Source: Acanthornis magna
Lineage: Eukaryota; Chordata; Aves; Passeriformes; Acanthizidae
Direction: 5' to 3'
DNA length: 64,000 bases
Assembly: GCA_036785705.1 (NCBI GenBank)
Contig: JAWUZG010000016.1
Span: 496,001-560,000, forward strand
The notes under the pieces were generated by a model. The model saw only the letters and a program-made list of their open reading frames with translations. It was not told the DNA's origin and made no database searches. Positions 13,431 through 27,600 of this stretch are shown here, one piece after another. Every line of letters starts with the position of its first letter. Position 1 is the stretch's first letter. The position numbers were made by a program, and so were the translations under genes.

Positions 13431-13782
13431 TCCTGAGCAAAGGGACAGCCTGGCTGTGCAATGTCAGGTTTCTCCAGGGCACCCAAAACCACATGTAGGA
13501 TACCAGGGGCTGCTCCTGCAGCTACCTGCAGACATTCATGTCCATCTCCTTGCAGAAGAAATGAGCTTGTTTATCACGGCTCTGAGCCCTCACCAGCAGC
13601 CAGGCATCTCAATCATCTTGAAACCAAGCAGAGAAAAGACACTGCATTCTTTCTGGAACATCTTCTTCTTTTGTGCGCATAGCACTTTCCTCCTGTTCCT
13701 GGAAGTGCCAGGATGGCACCCAAGCTGATCAGACAGGGAAGTGCCTCTGCAGAGGAATGGGAGACTTATTTTAGGGCTGGGC

Positions 13783-13865
13783 TTGTTTTTTAGGTTTTTG
13801 GGGTTTTGTTTTTGGTTTGGTTTTTTTTGATTGGTTGCTTTTTGGGTTTTTTTTGTTTTGGTGCT
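13783..13865. repeat. GT-rich low-complexity tract
   Basis: About 83 bases made almost only of G and T on the plus strand (runs of T broken by GG, GGG and GGGG). Similar tracts recur in the window at 21,379-21,421, 42,636-42,747 and 51,345-51,405, and in A/C form at 22,427-22,520. Confidence 0.85.
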
Positions 13866-14544
13866 TGGGGACTTAGCAAGAGACACTTTACTTTCACCCG
13901 TGTATTTGCTGTGTGCACTCCATAAGCTGCAGCTCCAGGATGCCGCTGTCCTGCAGCCTGCCTTTCTCCTGCCGGTGATGCTGTTTGCCTGGGACCCGAC
14001 CAGTGATGTTGGCACAGCACAATTTCACTCAGTCAGGTCAGCAGGAGCACTGGCATTTGGTTCTGGAAAATTCTGGGATTTCCATGTCTCATTATAAGTA
14101 GATATCTATAGGTTTTTTTCTTTTCACTTGTAATAATACCTGGGTCTTTTTTTGCGACAGTATCTTGTTGCCACTTCATCTCAAAATATCCGCAAAGGAA
14201 GTCTTTAAAATAGTTCACAGTTTTCTTCTAAACAAAGAAAACTAGAACTCAGACAGAGATGAGAGTAATGAAAAGAGACCACAAGATGAGTCCAGAACTG
14301 AGTTGTATCTCTTTTCTTCCCATTATTTGACAGCACACGCTACCAAAACCAACAGAGAATTATAAAATATTTGCATCTCTTAAAATGTGGAAACCTGAAG
14401 GTTTGGCTGCGCTGAGGTTTCATACAAAAACATCGCACATCTGGGTAGCCTGGAGTGCACAGAGCGTTGTGGTGTCAAGGTCCACCTGTTCCACTCTGCA
14501 AACTCCCTCCAGGAATCTACCACAGGTATCACTCTCACGCTGCA

Positions 14545-14573
14545 CAGACAGACAGACAGACAGACAGACAGAC
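14545..14573. repeat. (CAGA)n microsatellite
   Basis: About seven uninterrupted CAGA units over 29 bases. A shorter tract of the same motif lies at 6,512-6,529. This is a likely length-polymorphic locus. Confidence 0.95.
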
Positions 14574-15299
14574 TTCCCATCCCCAGTACCACGTGTCAAA
14601 ATGTGTCTCCGCTACCCCAGCACCAGGTGAAGCTTCACCATCTGTCTTTCCATGAGTGATTTTATTCATGAAATTACTGAAGCTGCTAGTGTCCGGAGAA
14701 GAGGTGATGGAAAGGACGTTTTTTAAATGTCGAAGAATCTTTCCAATTTATATGGTCTCTTCACAAATGAACCTTCAAAAAGTACATTCCCGGCACCAAG
14801 GAGGGCGTGGAAATTGAGCTTGGAAAATGAGGCTGTAAATTCATTGTTTAAGTGAAAGCAAACTGCTGAACACAGAATAAAATCCCAGGTGTCTATAGGA
14901 AGACCAATTTATAGGAAGATATATTTATACTGAAAAAAAGTATGCTAGAACTCAAAAGTCAGTGTTTTCAAGGGTGATTTCCAGTAGATTTTTCTATTGT
15001 CTGTTCCGTTTTTATGGTGGAATAAGAGGATCTGAAAAACTGGTGGGAAAGGAGGGGAAAAAGCTTGGAATTTTTCTCCTTGGGGTATACTCATAGCTAG
15101 AAATCTCAAGGAAGACCATACTTCCTTTTTCAGACTCTATCAGGGAATTTATCTGAGAAAAAGTGAAGCAAATATCTCAAAATATGTGCCCCACTAAATC
15201 TTTCACTTTAATTGGAGGCTTAGCATCATACCCTCATCAGGTACTTTCTTCAAAATATTAAGTTTCTTATAACAATACATTTTTAGAACACTTTTGAAT

Positions 15300-15418
15300 G
15301 TGTCATTTTGGAACTTAGGGACATGGTTTGGTGGTAAACTTGGGGGTGATGAGTGAGCAGCTGGACTGGACGATCTCAGAAGTCTTTTCCAACCTGAGTG
15401 ATTCCATTCTGTGATTCC
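15300..15418 (+). mobile_element. CR1 LINE 3'-end fragment
   Basis: 'GGGACATGGTTTGGTGGTAA' followed by 'GGACTGGACGATCTCAGAAG', 'TCTTTTCCAACCTGAGTGAT' and the tail 'TCCATTCTGTGATTCC' is the 3' end of a different CR1 subfamily from the copy at 5.2 kb, since it has the 'ACATGGTTTGGTGG' block. Plus orientation, 5'-truncated, non-coding. Confidence 0.9.
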
Positions 15419-18400
15419 AGCAAAGACTAGAAGGGGTTTTTCACACCCACCAGCACCCTTCATGACTCAGAGGTGCCTCAAAAAAGACATCAGAGGTAAC
15501 CATCCAACTGCAGGAGATGGTTCCATGGGCTGGCCACGGCAGAGCGGCGTCATCACCCATCTCACCACCCACAGATGAGCCTCAGTTTCCCCCCTGGACA
15601 TCAGTGACACAAAGGAAGTGGACCAAACGAAGAAACAAATAATTGTAAAACAGAGCCTGCCCAGCTCTGTGAACTCCCCCACAGAGGTGCAGGCAGGTGG
15701 ACCACAAAAATCTAGCAGAGGCTCACAAAAGTCAGTTGTGCACAGAGGTTCCACCTGACGGTCTGACTGAGAGACCTGCTGCTGTGAGGAGGGGCTCAGG
15801 TCATGGGAGGGTTCACCCCACAGGAAGTCACAAAGACCTCTGAAGTCTTCTTGCAAAAGAGGCTTTTGGAAAATTCTGAGTAACAGAACACAGGGCTGAC
15901 AACTCCACCCTCTGTGACTCCTCCATCGCAGAGCTGAAGTTCAGATCGGTTTGCTCTAGATAGGAGCTGGCATGGCCAGGGTGATTCCAGCTGTATCCAT
16001 CAGGGAATTCTCAGTGCAGAAGGACCCCAAGATGATGCAAATTGCCCATTTTGATAAACAGAGGCATCCTTTTGAACCAAAGGGCTCACAGAGTGTCCAT
16101 GTGTGATTGCAGATCCTCACAACTCACCATGCTCAGGAGAAAACCCAGGACATGAAGTTCTGTTCCCAATGAAATCTGCCAGCCTGTTCTGTTGTCCCCT
16201 TGCCTTTTTCCTCCCCCTCCTCCTCTGCTCCATTTCCTTTTCCTGTGTGCTTGCATGGCAGCCCCTGTATGTGTAAATCAGTAAATCAAACCTTTTACAG
16301 AACATTATTCTCTGTGTTATCTCTGTTCTGCAAAACATTTCCTGCTTTCCTGTCTGCGGCGTTTCTTGAAGGTGCCCCTGGGCACTGAGCCCCAGAGCAG
16401 ACATGCTGGGGTCACCCACAGGCTCCTGCCAGCTCTGTGCCATCCTCCCCGAGCAGGGTGCCAGCTTCCTAAAGCCACCCAGCTCGGGGGCTTGGTGCAG
16501 CCCCACGAGGTGGGCTGCTGGGGTCTTTGCCGTGGAGAGCTGGCAGCGAGGGGCCCTGGCCACAGCAGGAGGAGCTGATGCAATGTAAACACCAGAGCCC
16601 TTTGAAACTCTGCTGGGTCCAGCCTGGCTGCAGAGCAAGCTGATGGAGGCTAAGGGGAAAACAATAGTAGCAAAAAAAAAAAACCTGGACTTACGGTACA
16701 GTGTTTGAGTGAGATTTGATTTCTCTGAACCCCAGGTTTGTCCAAGGCACTTCTGTGTCAGTTCCTTGTCCTTCAGCCACTCTGCTCCCTTGGGATTTTG
16801 AATGGGAGGATGAATTTTATGACTTTGTTTCCATTGACAGTTTTCGTATTAACCTGAGATTTGATATCCAAACATATAAGAGCCCTGAAGTAGCACAGAG
16901 CTCTGGGAAGTCACATTAGCTGTTTGCACATGATGCAAAACCAGCTTGAGCTTCTCTCTGAGTCTGTGAGGCTTAAACCGAATTCAGGCGTTGGCCCAGC
17001 GCTGCTGCTGCTTTGAGTTTGTAAAAAAAATTCTAAATGAGGATTCTTCCAACCGCACCCTTTTCCTCCGCATGCACTAACTGTAACCTTTCTACACGCT
17101 GTGGGTGTTAGAGTTTCCTAGTACAAGGAGGCGTTTTCATAAGAAAATAAGCCAGATATCTCTGTCACAAGACTGCACGTGTGGCGTGAGCGGCAGAGCC
17201 AAGCCAGCGGTGCAGTGCCACGGGTAGTGATGGGTGTCTGCTAACCCATTTTATTTCTGTTTGCAGTTTATATTCCAACAGCTGAAGCTGAACAAAAGGA
17301 CAAAGTGGACAGGCTGGGGTGTTTGGGGACTTGCATGTTCAGAGGTTGAGTTCAAATCCACTGAGCTGCAGCAGCAGCCTTGCTGTCTCAGCTTTGACCA
17401 CGCCACTGGCAGCAGATCTCCCAAAGAAGCTATTGGATATAACCCCACATCGTCCCAAGGACCCCAAGGTATAGACCGGCTCCTCTCCACTCTTACCACA
17501 CAGAGGACAAAGCTGTTGTTGCTCCAGAGAAGTCAGTGGTGTCAAAGGTCTCTCAGAAGCTCTGTGTGACAACCAGCGAGCTCCTGACAGGGACCATATC
17601 AATCCCAGTGTATGAAGGTGTGCGACTGTCAAACATGATAGAGCTTTTCTCTTCAGTGAGAGACCTTTCCTTGATGAGGGCATGATCAGTCACATATTCA
17701 GCTTAGCAGATTTCCACCCCTGGGGAGCACAGTACATCACTGCACCAGTGAAAAAGCAGAACGGCCGAATTTCTACACACCATTCACAAAAACAGGCAAA
17801 CTTAGAGCAGGAGGGCTTTCCAATACAGATGTGAGATGCAAACATTTATGAAGCCTGACTAAGCAGAAGGAATCTGACTGTGTCATCCCACCCACCACAA
17901 GCAGGAAAGCCAGTGAATCAAAAATCTTAGCAACTGACAGCCCCACATTTTTCATTTCCAGCAGCAGGACAGGAAGGCTTCTGCCTTCCCTGCAGACTGC
18001 ACACTATGGATTGGGTGTGCATGGTCAGTCAGAAATCTGTGTGAGCTCTGTCCTGGGCTCAGCTCAGCTGGCCTGGTTGCCAGGGTGGCACGTGTATAAG
18101 GGGAAGGCTCTGCAGGTGGCTGGGAGGAAGCTGAGCTTCGGTTTTAGCAGAGTTTAACACAATCTGGCTCGAGGGATGCAACCTGCGGCGATCTTGATAT
18201 AAGCTGGAGAAAGCACCATGGCATGCTTTTTCCCCCATCCCAGACCAACAGCATCACAGCACTGCCAGAGACAACCCAAGTCTGAACCACAAACCACTGA
18301 GATTCTTCGCTAGGCACAGCTGTGTGGCATACCAGTGCAGGAGCACTCATACAGTGCTCAGCTAGAGGAGCACAGAGCAGAATTCAGTGCTCAGCGCTTC

Positions 18401-21194
18401 TTAGCCCCTGGCCACTGCTGTCCTAGAGAGACCTGGGCGTTTTCCTGCCTTGTTTTTAACGTTAAGAAAGTAATTTTTGCCATCCTGCACACACTGCACT
18501 CCCCAAACAGGTCTGCAGCTCTGTCCCCATTCAGTGCCCTGCCTGGTGACAGGAGAAGAGACACATTTGGCTGTTTCCTACCAAGACCTGTACTTCAAGA
18601 CACTGTTTTCATTTCCTCACTTCCCTTGCTGCAAATTTAAAGCTATATTCTATCATTTTCCAGAAAAGTTAGCCTCAGTTACCTACAAAAAGGATGCATG
18701 ACTGGACAAAATTGTCTCCCTGGTAATCTCTTGCCATATGACCATGACTGTATTCAGTTGCAGGTGGAGGTAGGAGAGGCATTTGATCTGACATTTCCTC
18801 CATTTATAAGTTCTTGTTGGTCTCAGCCAGGGGAAGATAATTTTAACACAGAACATTCTCACATGCAGTGGAACAGAGAAATATCCTACCAGCTTTTCTC
18901 TTGATAGTTTCAAAATGAAAGAAAAGGGGAGAGAAAAACTCAAGTCTAAAAGTCTTTCAAACACATTGGATCCCATCAGTCTTCCACAGTCATTTCTGTC
19001 CACTGGTCAGCGGTGCACAAGCAATTTCTCTATCATAATGCGGTGAAAATTAAAATTTTTTTTTTAAAATCTGGGTTATTCAGAATTGAGTTAAAACAAG
19101 GCTGGACTCTTTTCTCTCTTATTCTTCAGATGGTCACTGCATGCCAGGAGGAAAATTATGAAGATACAGAAGATATCTCGTTTGCAGCTAAACTTGCTTG
19201 AATGTGCTACCTTAAAGGCAACTAGCTAAACAGCACCCAGAAATTAATTGGTAGAAAGAAATATTCTCAAAATGCCCAATGAGGCTAAAAGAAACATTTC
19301 CATTTACTTCAACTGGATTTATCAGAAGCCAGAGAGTTTCTGCACTCTGCTTTAAATGGTTCTTAATCTGATCTTTTTTTACTGCCTAAGTAAGACATCA
19401 GTACAATGTCAGTACAGCTCAGCCCAAAATTTATATTTCTGTACTGCTTGCATTATCTCTACTGAAAACAGACTAAAGTTGCTGGAAATGTTTGGTTTGG
19501 TTTTGCCACCCACAGAAGGTCTAGTTCGGTGTTCATCTCCAGTCACAGAAATTGTTGTCAAAAGTTTCTGAAACTTTGATCACCATGAAATCATGGTCCA
19601 GTCTCGCCGGTCATCCTTGCTTTGCAGGACCCCAAACTAAGCTAAATATCAGACTACAAGGGTTGTAAACATGTAGGGTTAAAGTACAAGGAGTGTTTGT
19701 GCAGAGTACAAGGAGTGTGTTTAGAGAGTAACAGGGAAGGGAAAGGGTAAAAAAATATATAAAAAGGATATAAAAAGAAAATACAAAAATCACCAGCATC
19801 ATTTAGCTTGCAGGACAATGGTGGTGGGTGATGTTGACTGGGGCCATACTACTGAGAAAAGCATGAAGAAGATAAATAGTAATATTTTTCAAGTCCAGCT
19901 GAAAGATTCAAGGGCACAGAGATGTGCCATCTTTCATTTCTCTATGGAGGACCATGCAATTTTCAAAGTTTCATCATAAAATCAAGTTGGGAAATGCAAA
20001 TGTGTCTCTGATTATCCTAAACCCTACACCAGGGAGAGAATATGAGGCAGGTATTTGACCCCACAGTTAATTGCAGCCAAATGGGAACTGTGAACTGGTG
20101 CATCACAAATATCACAGAGGAGCCCAGTGATCTCTGTGAAAACTCCAGTTCTTCAGGTCTGAGAGCACTCTGCTCTTTTCTATCCCACATTTCTGAAGGA
20201 AGAATGGCCATCTACAGGGACAAATCAGCTGTAGTAATCTCAGAAACATTATTCCTTTATTCTTTGTGTTTTCCTTTGGGTTTGATTTCTACACAGAGAA
20301 GGACCAAGATGAAATCATGTGTTTGAGGCAGTGCACAGACTGGGTCCAGCACGATGTCGAGTCAGGCTGAGCTGGTAAATACAGACATTTCACCTGCCCT
20401 CCCCCACAGATGGAAACAAGCTTCTGGTTCTTCTTTCACAATTCCTTCTGATTCCTGAGAATAAATTGCTCTTTACACAAAGGCCTGCCCCCAGAAATCC
20501 TGTCCAATAGAACAGAACCAAAGCAACTTTTTCACACCAGAATGAAAGCACGTACCGTGCATTTCTTTAATTTTCAGTAGAAATGTTTTACTTTCAATAT
20601 AGATACCAAAAGTAAATTCAGTTCTTTGCTTGCCTTAGGTTGCCACCCAGCTCCTTATCCCACCTTGGTCCTCAGCAGCCTGCAAGCACTGACAGACCCT
20701 CGTGGGGTCCTGTAAGTACCTCACTGCGAGTGGAATTGGTAGCAGTTGATGGAGAAGTTGCCTGAAAACTCAATAAATCTGGTCATAACTGACTTTCACT
20801 GAGTGGCACACAGCATCGGCAAAAACACGTGGAACAGCTCCCAAACTGTGAGCTGGCAATAACATTGGGATCTTCTTCCTGCTTCACATAAAGCCTGAAC
20901 TAGGGCGCTTGGTAAAGATCATATGCTCCTTCTTATCGATGCCCTTTGCTATTAAGGAACTCCTGCAACTGAATTCCTCTTCTTCTTGGAGGTGCTCAAA
21001 CCACCATCTAATTTTCTTCAGCATTCTCAGCCTTTTCTATCCCAGCTGGCAGCAGAATAGGCTCTCCCTCCTGTCACCACTCCCTTTATTGGGCTGGAAT
21101 GCTGTTTCCCATCTGTTCCAATACCCAGCCCATTCACACATACTCAGGTGAGTTATTGTGTGGCACCCAGAGTGGGAATTACCTCCACTGCAGA
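15419..21194. other. Intergenic, no gene seen
   Basis: No supported gene. The longest frame (173 codons, minus, 16,117-16,638) lies in a locally GC-rich patch and shows no domain. A short repeated phrase, GAGTACAAGGAGTGT, occurs twice around 19,685-19,720. Confidence 0.55.
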
Positions 21195-21654
21195 AATCGG
21201 GGATAAGCACCTCCCGAGGAGCCACAGGGCTTGGGGCAGTCCTTCGGTCCCTTGTCCCTCCCTTGGGGCACATTCGCACCGTGATTAAGAGGCACGCCCA
21301 GAAGAGGAGCCCAAACAGAGTGTGGCAGTCAGGAAAGCAGCCTCCCACCCCTGTGCAAGCGACAGAATTTGACAGCACTTTTTATTTTGGTTTGGGTTTT
21401 TTTGTTTGGTTGGTTTTTTTAAGGCTGTTTCTCCTCCGAGGCGCTCTGCTGACGCTGCCCACCCAACTGACAGTGACACACTTGGGGACTGTGATGAAGT
21501 GGTGCCAACAAAACCTCTTTTAGCTCCCAGCACTTTGGGACCGCAGGCGGTACCTCAGCTACTTCCTGCAGTTTTGTCAGAGCAGAGCAAGGCACGAACT
21601 GGATTGCTCCATCCTCGTCTCTGCGAAAACCGGGGGGAAAACAAGAAAAAAAAA
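21195..21654 (+). promoter_or_regulatory. CpG-enriched segment ending at a strong splice donor (candidate upstream exon)
   Basis: CpG dinucleotides are visibly denser here than in the flanks, for example in the CCGAGGCGCTC, GACCGCAGGCGG and CTGCGAAAACCGGG blocks. The segment ends in an A-run followed by GTAAGTGAG at 21,655, a near-consensus 5' splice site on the plus strand. An ETS/PU.1-like ACTTCCTGC lies near 21,560. The next supported plus-strand acceptor is that of GPR132 at 30,321-30,322, so this could be a non-coding first exon and promoter for GPR132. That link is inference only; the segment could equally be an unrelated lncRNA or chance. Confidence 0.3.
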
Positions 21655-24600
21655 GTAAGTGAGTAAGTGTTCCATCTCTGAGTCAAGGCATTGCTTCTGT
21701 TCAGCAGCATTTTTCTTTGCTCTGTTTTGGTCACTGTTTCTCCATGCCGTGTGTTTGTGCTCAAGAAATGCAGATTGTTGATGTTTCACCGCAGTCTACA
21801 TCTCCTTGTGATTGATAAAGGTGCTAGGTCTGTGTTAATTAATTGCAGCAGATTAAGTCCTTCCTACCTATCTTCCTTATGAATTCCCTTTCCTATAAAA
21901 AAAGTATTTCTCTTAGAATCGAGTTCCAGTCAGGGATAGATGATTACTAGGATTGAAGGATTGTGGCAGGATACAGGTTGCTGTGAGGTTAGCTTTAGCT
22001 TATTACTGCAGTGCGTGAGGCATGAATACAGAATTATAATAGAAATATGAATGCTGGGTTTCTTTTGAGGAACATTCACATCCAGCCTTTCCTCTCATCC
22101 TTACTCTGCTGGAAAAGCAAGGCAGGCATTTAATTGCCAAGTTTACCTGCTGGTCTATAGTGACTGATTGGATACACTACATTCCTTCTTTTTCTCCACC
22201 TTTTATTCACGCAGTACCGCTGATCTCTGGCACTCAGGAATGTGGAGACTGAGTTAAAATTAACTTTTTTTTTTTGGTCAAATATTTTGGGAGTTGACTG
22301 CTTTGCTAGAGACCAAAGAGCATCTGGGTTTATTTTAAACCTGTCCTTCTAGGTCTGCTGCTGCCTCTTAACCAGCAGCTCTTTAACTTCCAGTAACTTC
22401 ATTGTGGGGAAGAGGGGTGTAGGGAGAAACAAACAATAACAACAGCAACAAACAAAACAAAACAACCAAACAAACAACAACCCAAAAACCCAAAAACAAC
22501 AAAAAAACCCCACCAAAACCAGTTAGTCTTCTCGTTAGTGAGTAATGGGCAAGATGGATTTTCTTCTCAGAAGTTTTCCACGGTTCTGGGCACGGGACAC
22601 TATATTTAAAGAAATCTCAGAGTTTGAATCGAGCCCTCCCCTCTGTACAGATTTCTGCCTGAAACTGAAAATTACTCTTTCAGGTTCAGCATTTCCCAAG
22701 TCTCTTGGGAGACACTGATCTTACAGCCTTACTGTCATCACACAAATAATGTTGCTGTCAAGTGTCAGGACACCTTGGGAAATATGTTGTAACTGGGATT
22801 TTTACATTAATAATTTCCAGAGTAGATGCTAAGTGTGCCAACAAAGAATGAGATGCTCGTTGTGGTAGCTATATAAAGAGTCAGAAGAGATCAGAGATGA
22901 GGATTCAGATAAAACACCACAAATTTATTAGAAGTGAGTGGGCTCACAAAGACATCAAGAGATGTGTGTGCATGCAAAGAGGAACCTTTGAGCGTCACAG
23001 TTTTTGTTGGTATCACTAAAGTCCTCAGGGGAAAGCCCTGCTGCTAGCACAGGAGTAGATAGCTACAGGAGGTGACCCAGATGTTAAAAGTGAAAATGGA
23101 GGTTCTCCAATTAGTTGAGAGCAAATCGTAGGACAAAAAGGAACAAAGAAATTGTGTTTCATGGTAAATGGAGAAGGAGGAAATATTGGTGTCTGAGTTC
23201 AGAGCACCATTAAATACCATTTTTAAGTGCTCTGTTAAAAATAGGATTGTTTCAAGTAAAGAAGGCACTGTGGTTTTCGCCAGGCTTTGCAAATCCCATT
23301 TGCTGAGAACACATCCACTTTTAGACAAAAGTAAAACAATTTTGAGAGGAAACTAGCTAGACTTGTCAGGGACAGCCAATATGTCAGTGAGCCCAAGTCT
23401 GACGGATCATGAAATTATTTTGGACAACTCTTTGCTCTGTTTTTCATCAGCAACATCTTTAGTACTGATGACACTACCACAGCAGTTTCTGTACAGACCC
23501 ACAAGGGCAGTGCCAACACCTCCATCAGGGAGAGTAAATCTGCTGTCCCCAGGTCAGAGCTCAACACTGTCTTTGCATCATCTTGCTCCTGGCAAAGTGA
23601 AGCCATTCCATCCGTGCTCACTCTTTGCAGCACAGCTAAGCCATGCTCTGACTGGGGGATTTCAGAGGGATGAAAGAGACAAAGACATTGTGGGGATGCA
23701 GAAAGAGCCTGTGATCCCAGTGACTGTAATGATGGCAGTGAAGGCGTCAGTGCAGGAAGAGGGGAAGCTTATGAATTTGGGAGTTTGATCAGAGGTGTTT
23801 GGTTATGAATAAATATTCTCTGCAAGTATCACTGCCTGGACACTGGCCCCTGAGCCAGCACCCTCTGACTTCCAGGAACCTGAGCAACAGAGGAGGTATG
23901 ATTTACCATTTGTGAATCTCCCAGGAGAGCGGTGGTTTGAAGATCACAGACTTGGGACAGAAGGAGGAAAAGCAGCAGCAGGATGGGGAAAGGCAGGAAT
24001 GAACTGTGGCAGTACAGAGAACACATGCAGGGAAAGACAGCCCCAGGTGATGAGAGCTGCAGGAAGTGACCAGGTCAGCAGTTAGGGACAGTGAAAGGCC
24101 AACAGCACACAGGACCACACTGTGGTCAGCCACAACCCTTGACCATTAATAAAAACAGTACATGGGAAACAAACAGAGCCATTGGCCAGCCACCATCCAC
24201 AGCCAGCTTCAGACAAGCAAAGCCGCTTACCTCGAGGAAGGACAACTGAATGGTCACTGAAACTCACACCAGCTCTGCTCCAACACTGCCCTGTTCTTGT
24301 GGGGCAGCTCTTGGGGGAGCACAGAGGTGCCAGCTAAGGGATGCCACAAGCCATAGGCCTGGCTATGCCACTCCCAGGCTGACCATCTTGCCTGCCTGGG
24401 AGGTGATGAGATCCCACCTTCACAGGTCTGCAAATGATGCTCCTCCTAGCAGGAACAGGTCTCACTCTTGGCCACAGGGTGGCTGTGGTTATCCTCTGCT
24501 TGCTCAGGACTTGAAGACATTTTTTAATGCCTTGCATTGGTCCAGGTGTCACGCATGGCCACATGCTGACATTCAGTGAAGGGTGAGATGTATGGCCTCA

Positions 24601-27600
24601 GTTCAGAAATCTCCAGCAAAGACAGCTGAACAGTTGCTACCCCAGAGATGACTTTAAGCCACAGTAGTTTGGGCTGGACATGGCTCTAGACTGGGCCTTT
24701 CTGTGGCTCTTAGTGTGTCTCTAACTGCAGGTGCCAAAGGTTTGGCAGCAGTCTCCTGTTTGAAGGTCTGGAGGCCAAGAATAAGGAGGAAGATATCCAT
24801 AAGAAGCTGCTGGGGAAATCCTAAAGTCTAAAGAATAACAGAGCACCCCTTTTTAAGGGGTACACCCATGGGTTTGGACAGGTCTTGGTGCTTCTTTGTT
24901 CAGCTGCTTGAAATCAGACTTTCCTTAAATGTGGCAATTAGACACACACAGCTCTAACAGTGGGCCAGCATAGCCAGACCTCCTCACCTTGTTAAAACAG
25001 CCTGCTCCCCGATGTCCCAGCCTGATCCCCAACACCCCAGACTGCTCTTTCAGGAGTCCAGAGCAGTATCCATCCACTTTTAAGCTCTTAGTGCCAAATC
25101 TGCTGGCACTTGGCTGTGCTTCAGCATCCCTGAGCACCCTGGTGCAGGAGAGCGGAATGGGAATCATCACTCTCATCCTCTTCTAACACTTTATAGTTCC
25201 AGCACCAGCCGGTAAGAAAGTTTAGTCACTCGGGTTTCCAAATGAGCCACTTGATTAACAGAAGCCATATTCAATTAGCCCCTGCTGCCAAGGCTACCAA
25301 TTAAGCTGCAATAGCTTTAGGGAGTCATTAAGTTCGAGTGCCTGAGGGTTTCAGGGGTGAAGAAGAGAGTGTGAAGCAGAGCCACTCTCAGCTGCTCACT
25401 TTCACTGCCACTGCTCCAACAGCCACACCTTCCTCAGCCTTTTGTCTTGACAGGCTTTATAGTTTAGTCCTCAAATTTAGGACACTTCTTCTGGGCTTTC
25501 TGATGCCTCTCCTCCATAGAGCCATTCCTCTGGCTCCGGGATCTTTTCCACACGAGCTGGTAGGTACCAGGGAATAAATTGCCCTGCAACAGCTGTACTG
25601 TGATGCTCTCAGGGAGGACTGAGAAACTTTGCTAGGGCCAAAGTCCCAAAATCATGACTCACAGCCTTTGAATCATGAGACTGGAGAAAAAAGTCCCCTT
25701 GTAAAGGTTCACCTGTGAACTTCCCCTACGTACAATGTATGACATTTGCGCAGTTTTACCCACTTTTATATGTGTTGAGTAACGTGGTTTTAAAGCCAGT
25801 ATCAGGATCTTTTGTCGACATATTTCTCTCCCACCCACCAGACATTCTTCTGTCCTGTGCAGTGCGTCTCCAGGTAGTACAACACAGCACTAGGACACCC
25901 AGATTAGGGAAGAAACACTTTTTTAAACTTGGTCTTTTGTCAAACCTGAGTTATGACAGTTTCCCTTAGTAATACCACAGCTGCTCATTTTAGCAAACTA
26001 ACACATTTAGTACTATTGTGGGATTTCTAGATTGGGGGAAGGGGGACATGCATGTGTGGATCTATGTAAAAACCTGCATACAGGTATTTAAAAATCTACA
26101 GTCATTGAGAGTTCATATCTATGAACAGTGTTATCATGAGGTAAATCAAGTATTTTCCCTTCAGAAGAAAATGTTTCTGAGCTCCCCTCCTGAAAGCGAT
26201 TGATTAATAACTTCTCTCTTCTACCCAATATTTTCTTTATTTTTTAAATTTATTATTATCTTTGTTTTAATATCTTTATAAGACTGCTTATATCTACATT
26301 ATATCTCATATCTGCAGTATAGAATTAAACATTAAGGCTGTATAACAAATCCCAAGGTCTCACTGCTTTCAGCCTACAAATGCCCCATAAGTTGTTTTAA
26401 CCAGCACTAGTCAAGACAGGGGTTACCTGTTTCACCAGTGGAAGAAAGATATTTTAAGACAGAGTTGTGCTCAGGTTGCATTCCCAGGATAGCTTTAAAA
26501 CACTTTTTTTTCTAAATAGAGTTTTGAAACTATATAGTATCAAGATTATGTATTCATATATTATATTCAAATATGAAATGATGTTGCTGGAAAATACATG
26601 GGTTTATGTTCAAATTTCAAATTGTATACCTTCAAATCCCACTATGGTGTGTGTGTGTCAGTAAAAATGGTCTGATGGGTAACGAGGTGGTTACCAGGCT
26701 GTTTCTCCTTTTTATGCTGAGGTTTGCTTAGAGGAGTGACTTCCTCTACTAATTTATTAATAATGGAAAAAAAAAAATAAAGCAGTTCACTGACTTGCTG
26801 GGCTAATGGGCCATGACCTATTTCTATTCCAAGACACCATAAACATTTTTCCTACTTTCAAGAACAGAAGAGCAAATAATCCACAGCAAGTTCTTACTTT
26901 CCTCTCAAGTTAAGATACACAGAAGTTTAATAGTGGATGATTTACAGGCAGGTAAAGAAGGAGATGCCCAATTTCAGACGTTGGAGGGATGACATTGCTG
27001 GTGACGAGCACTGTGGGCAGCATAAATGTCACATCTGGGAACTGATATCTTTCGATATTAGAATGTCCAACTGACATCCTGCAGGCACCCTTCTGTCAAA
27101 TAGTCCCAGCCCCACATTCTACTAAGGAAAGCACACGAAATCCGTCAGGAGAAACTCAGGTCCTCTTTCACTGAAGGCTGATTTATGCTTTAAGGTACGC
27201 AGGTTGTTTTCCTCTACAGATATTGGGGACAGGAAAAAAAGTGTGAAGAGAAAATTTGTTCTAATTTTAACCATCGTAGAAGTTATTTTAAATTGTACTT
27301 AATATCCACATAAATGCCTCAAAACTTTCAGCTTTAACAATAATCCTTGGCACAGATGGTTGATTAGAGAAATATTAGAAAATAAAAGAATATATTCATT
27401 AATGTGCTTTGCTCATGTAATTGTACTCATGTTATGGATTTCACTGTGTCTTTTTTCTTTTCTGTCCCTCTGTATTCTAGGTGAGTTAATTCAAAAACTT
27501 TTACACAGTCTTTGTCCAGCTATTGTGCTTTTTTGACTTATCCTTCTCTCGTAGCCATATCTGTAATTTTCTTTTTCACTTTTTCTAATAGGGGTTATTT

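Larger units (their letters stand above)
13431..15299. other. Intergenic, low-complexity tracts
   Basis: No supported gene. It contains the GT-rich tract at 13,783-13,865 and the CAGA microsatellite at 14,545-14,573, which are listed separately. Confidence 0.55.

Noticed and set aside
13110..13436. 108-codon open frame that looks protein-like
   Set aside because: It lies within a CR1 3'-region fragment; the frame is a transposon relic.
16117..16638. 173-codon minus-strand open frame
   Set aside because: No recognisable domain, no good start or splice context, GC-rich local composition.
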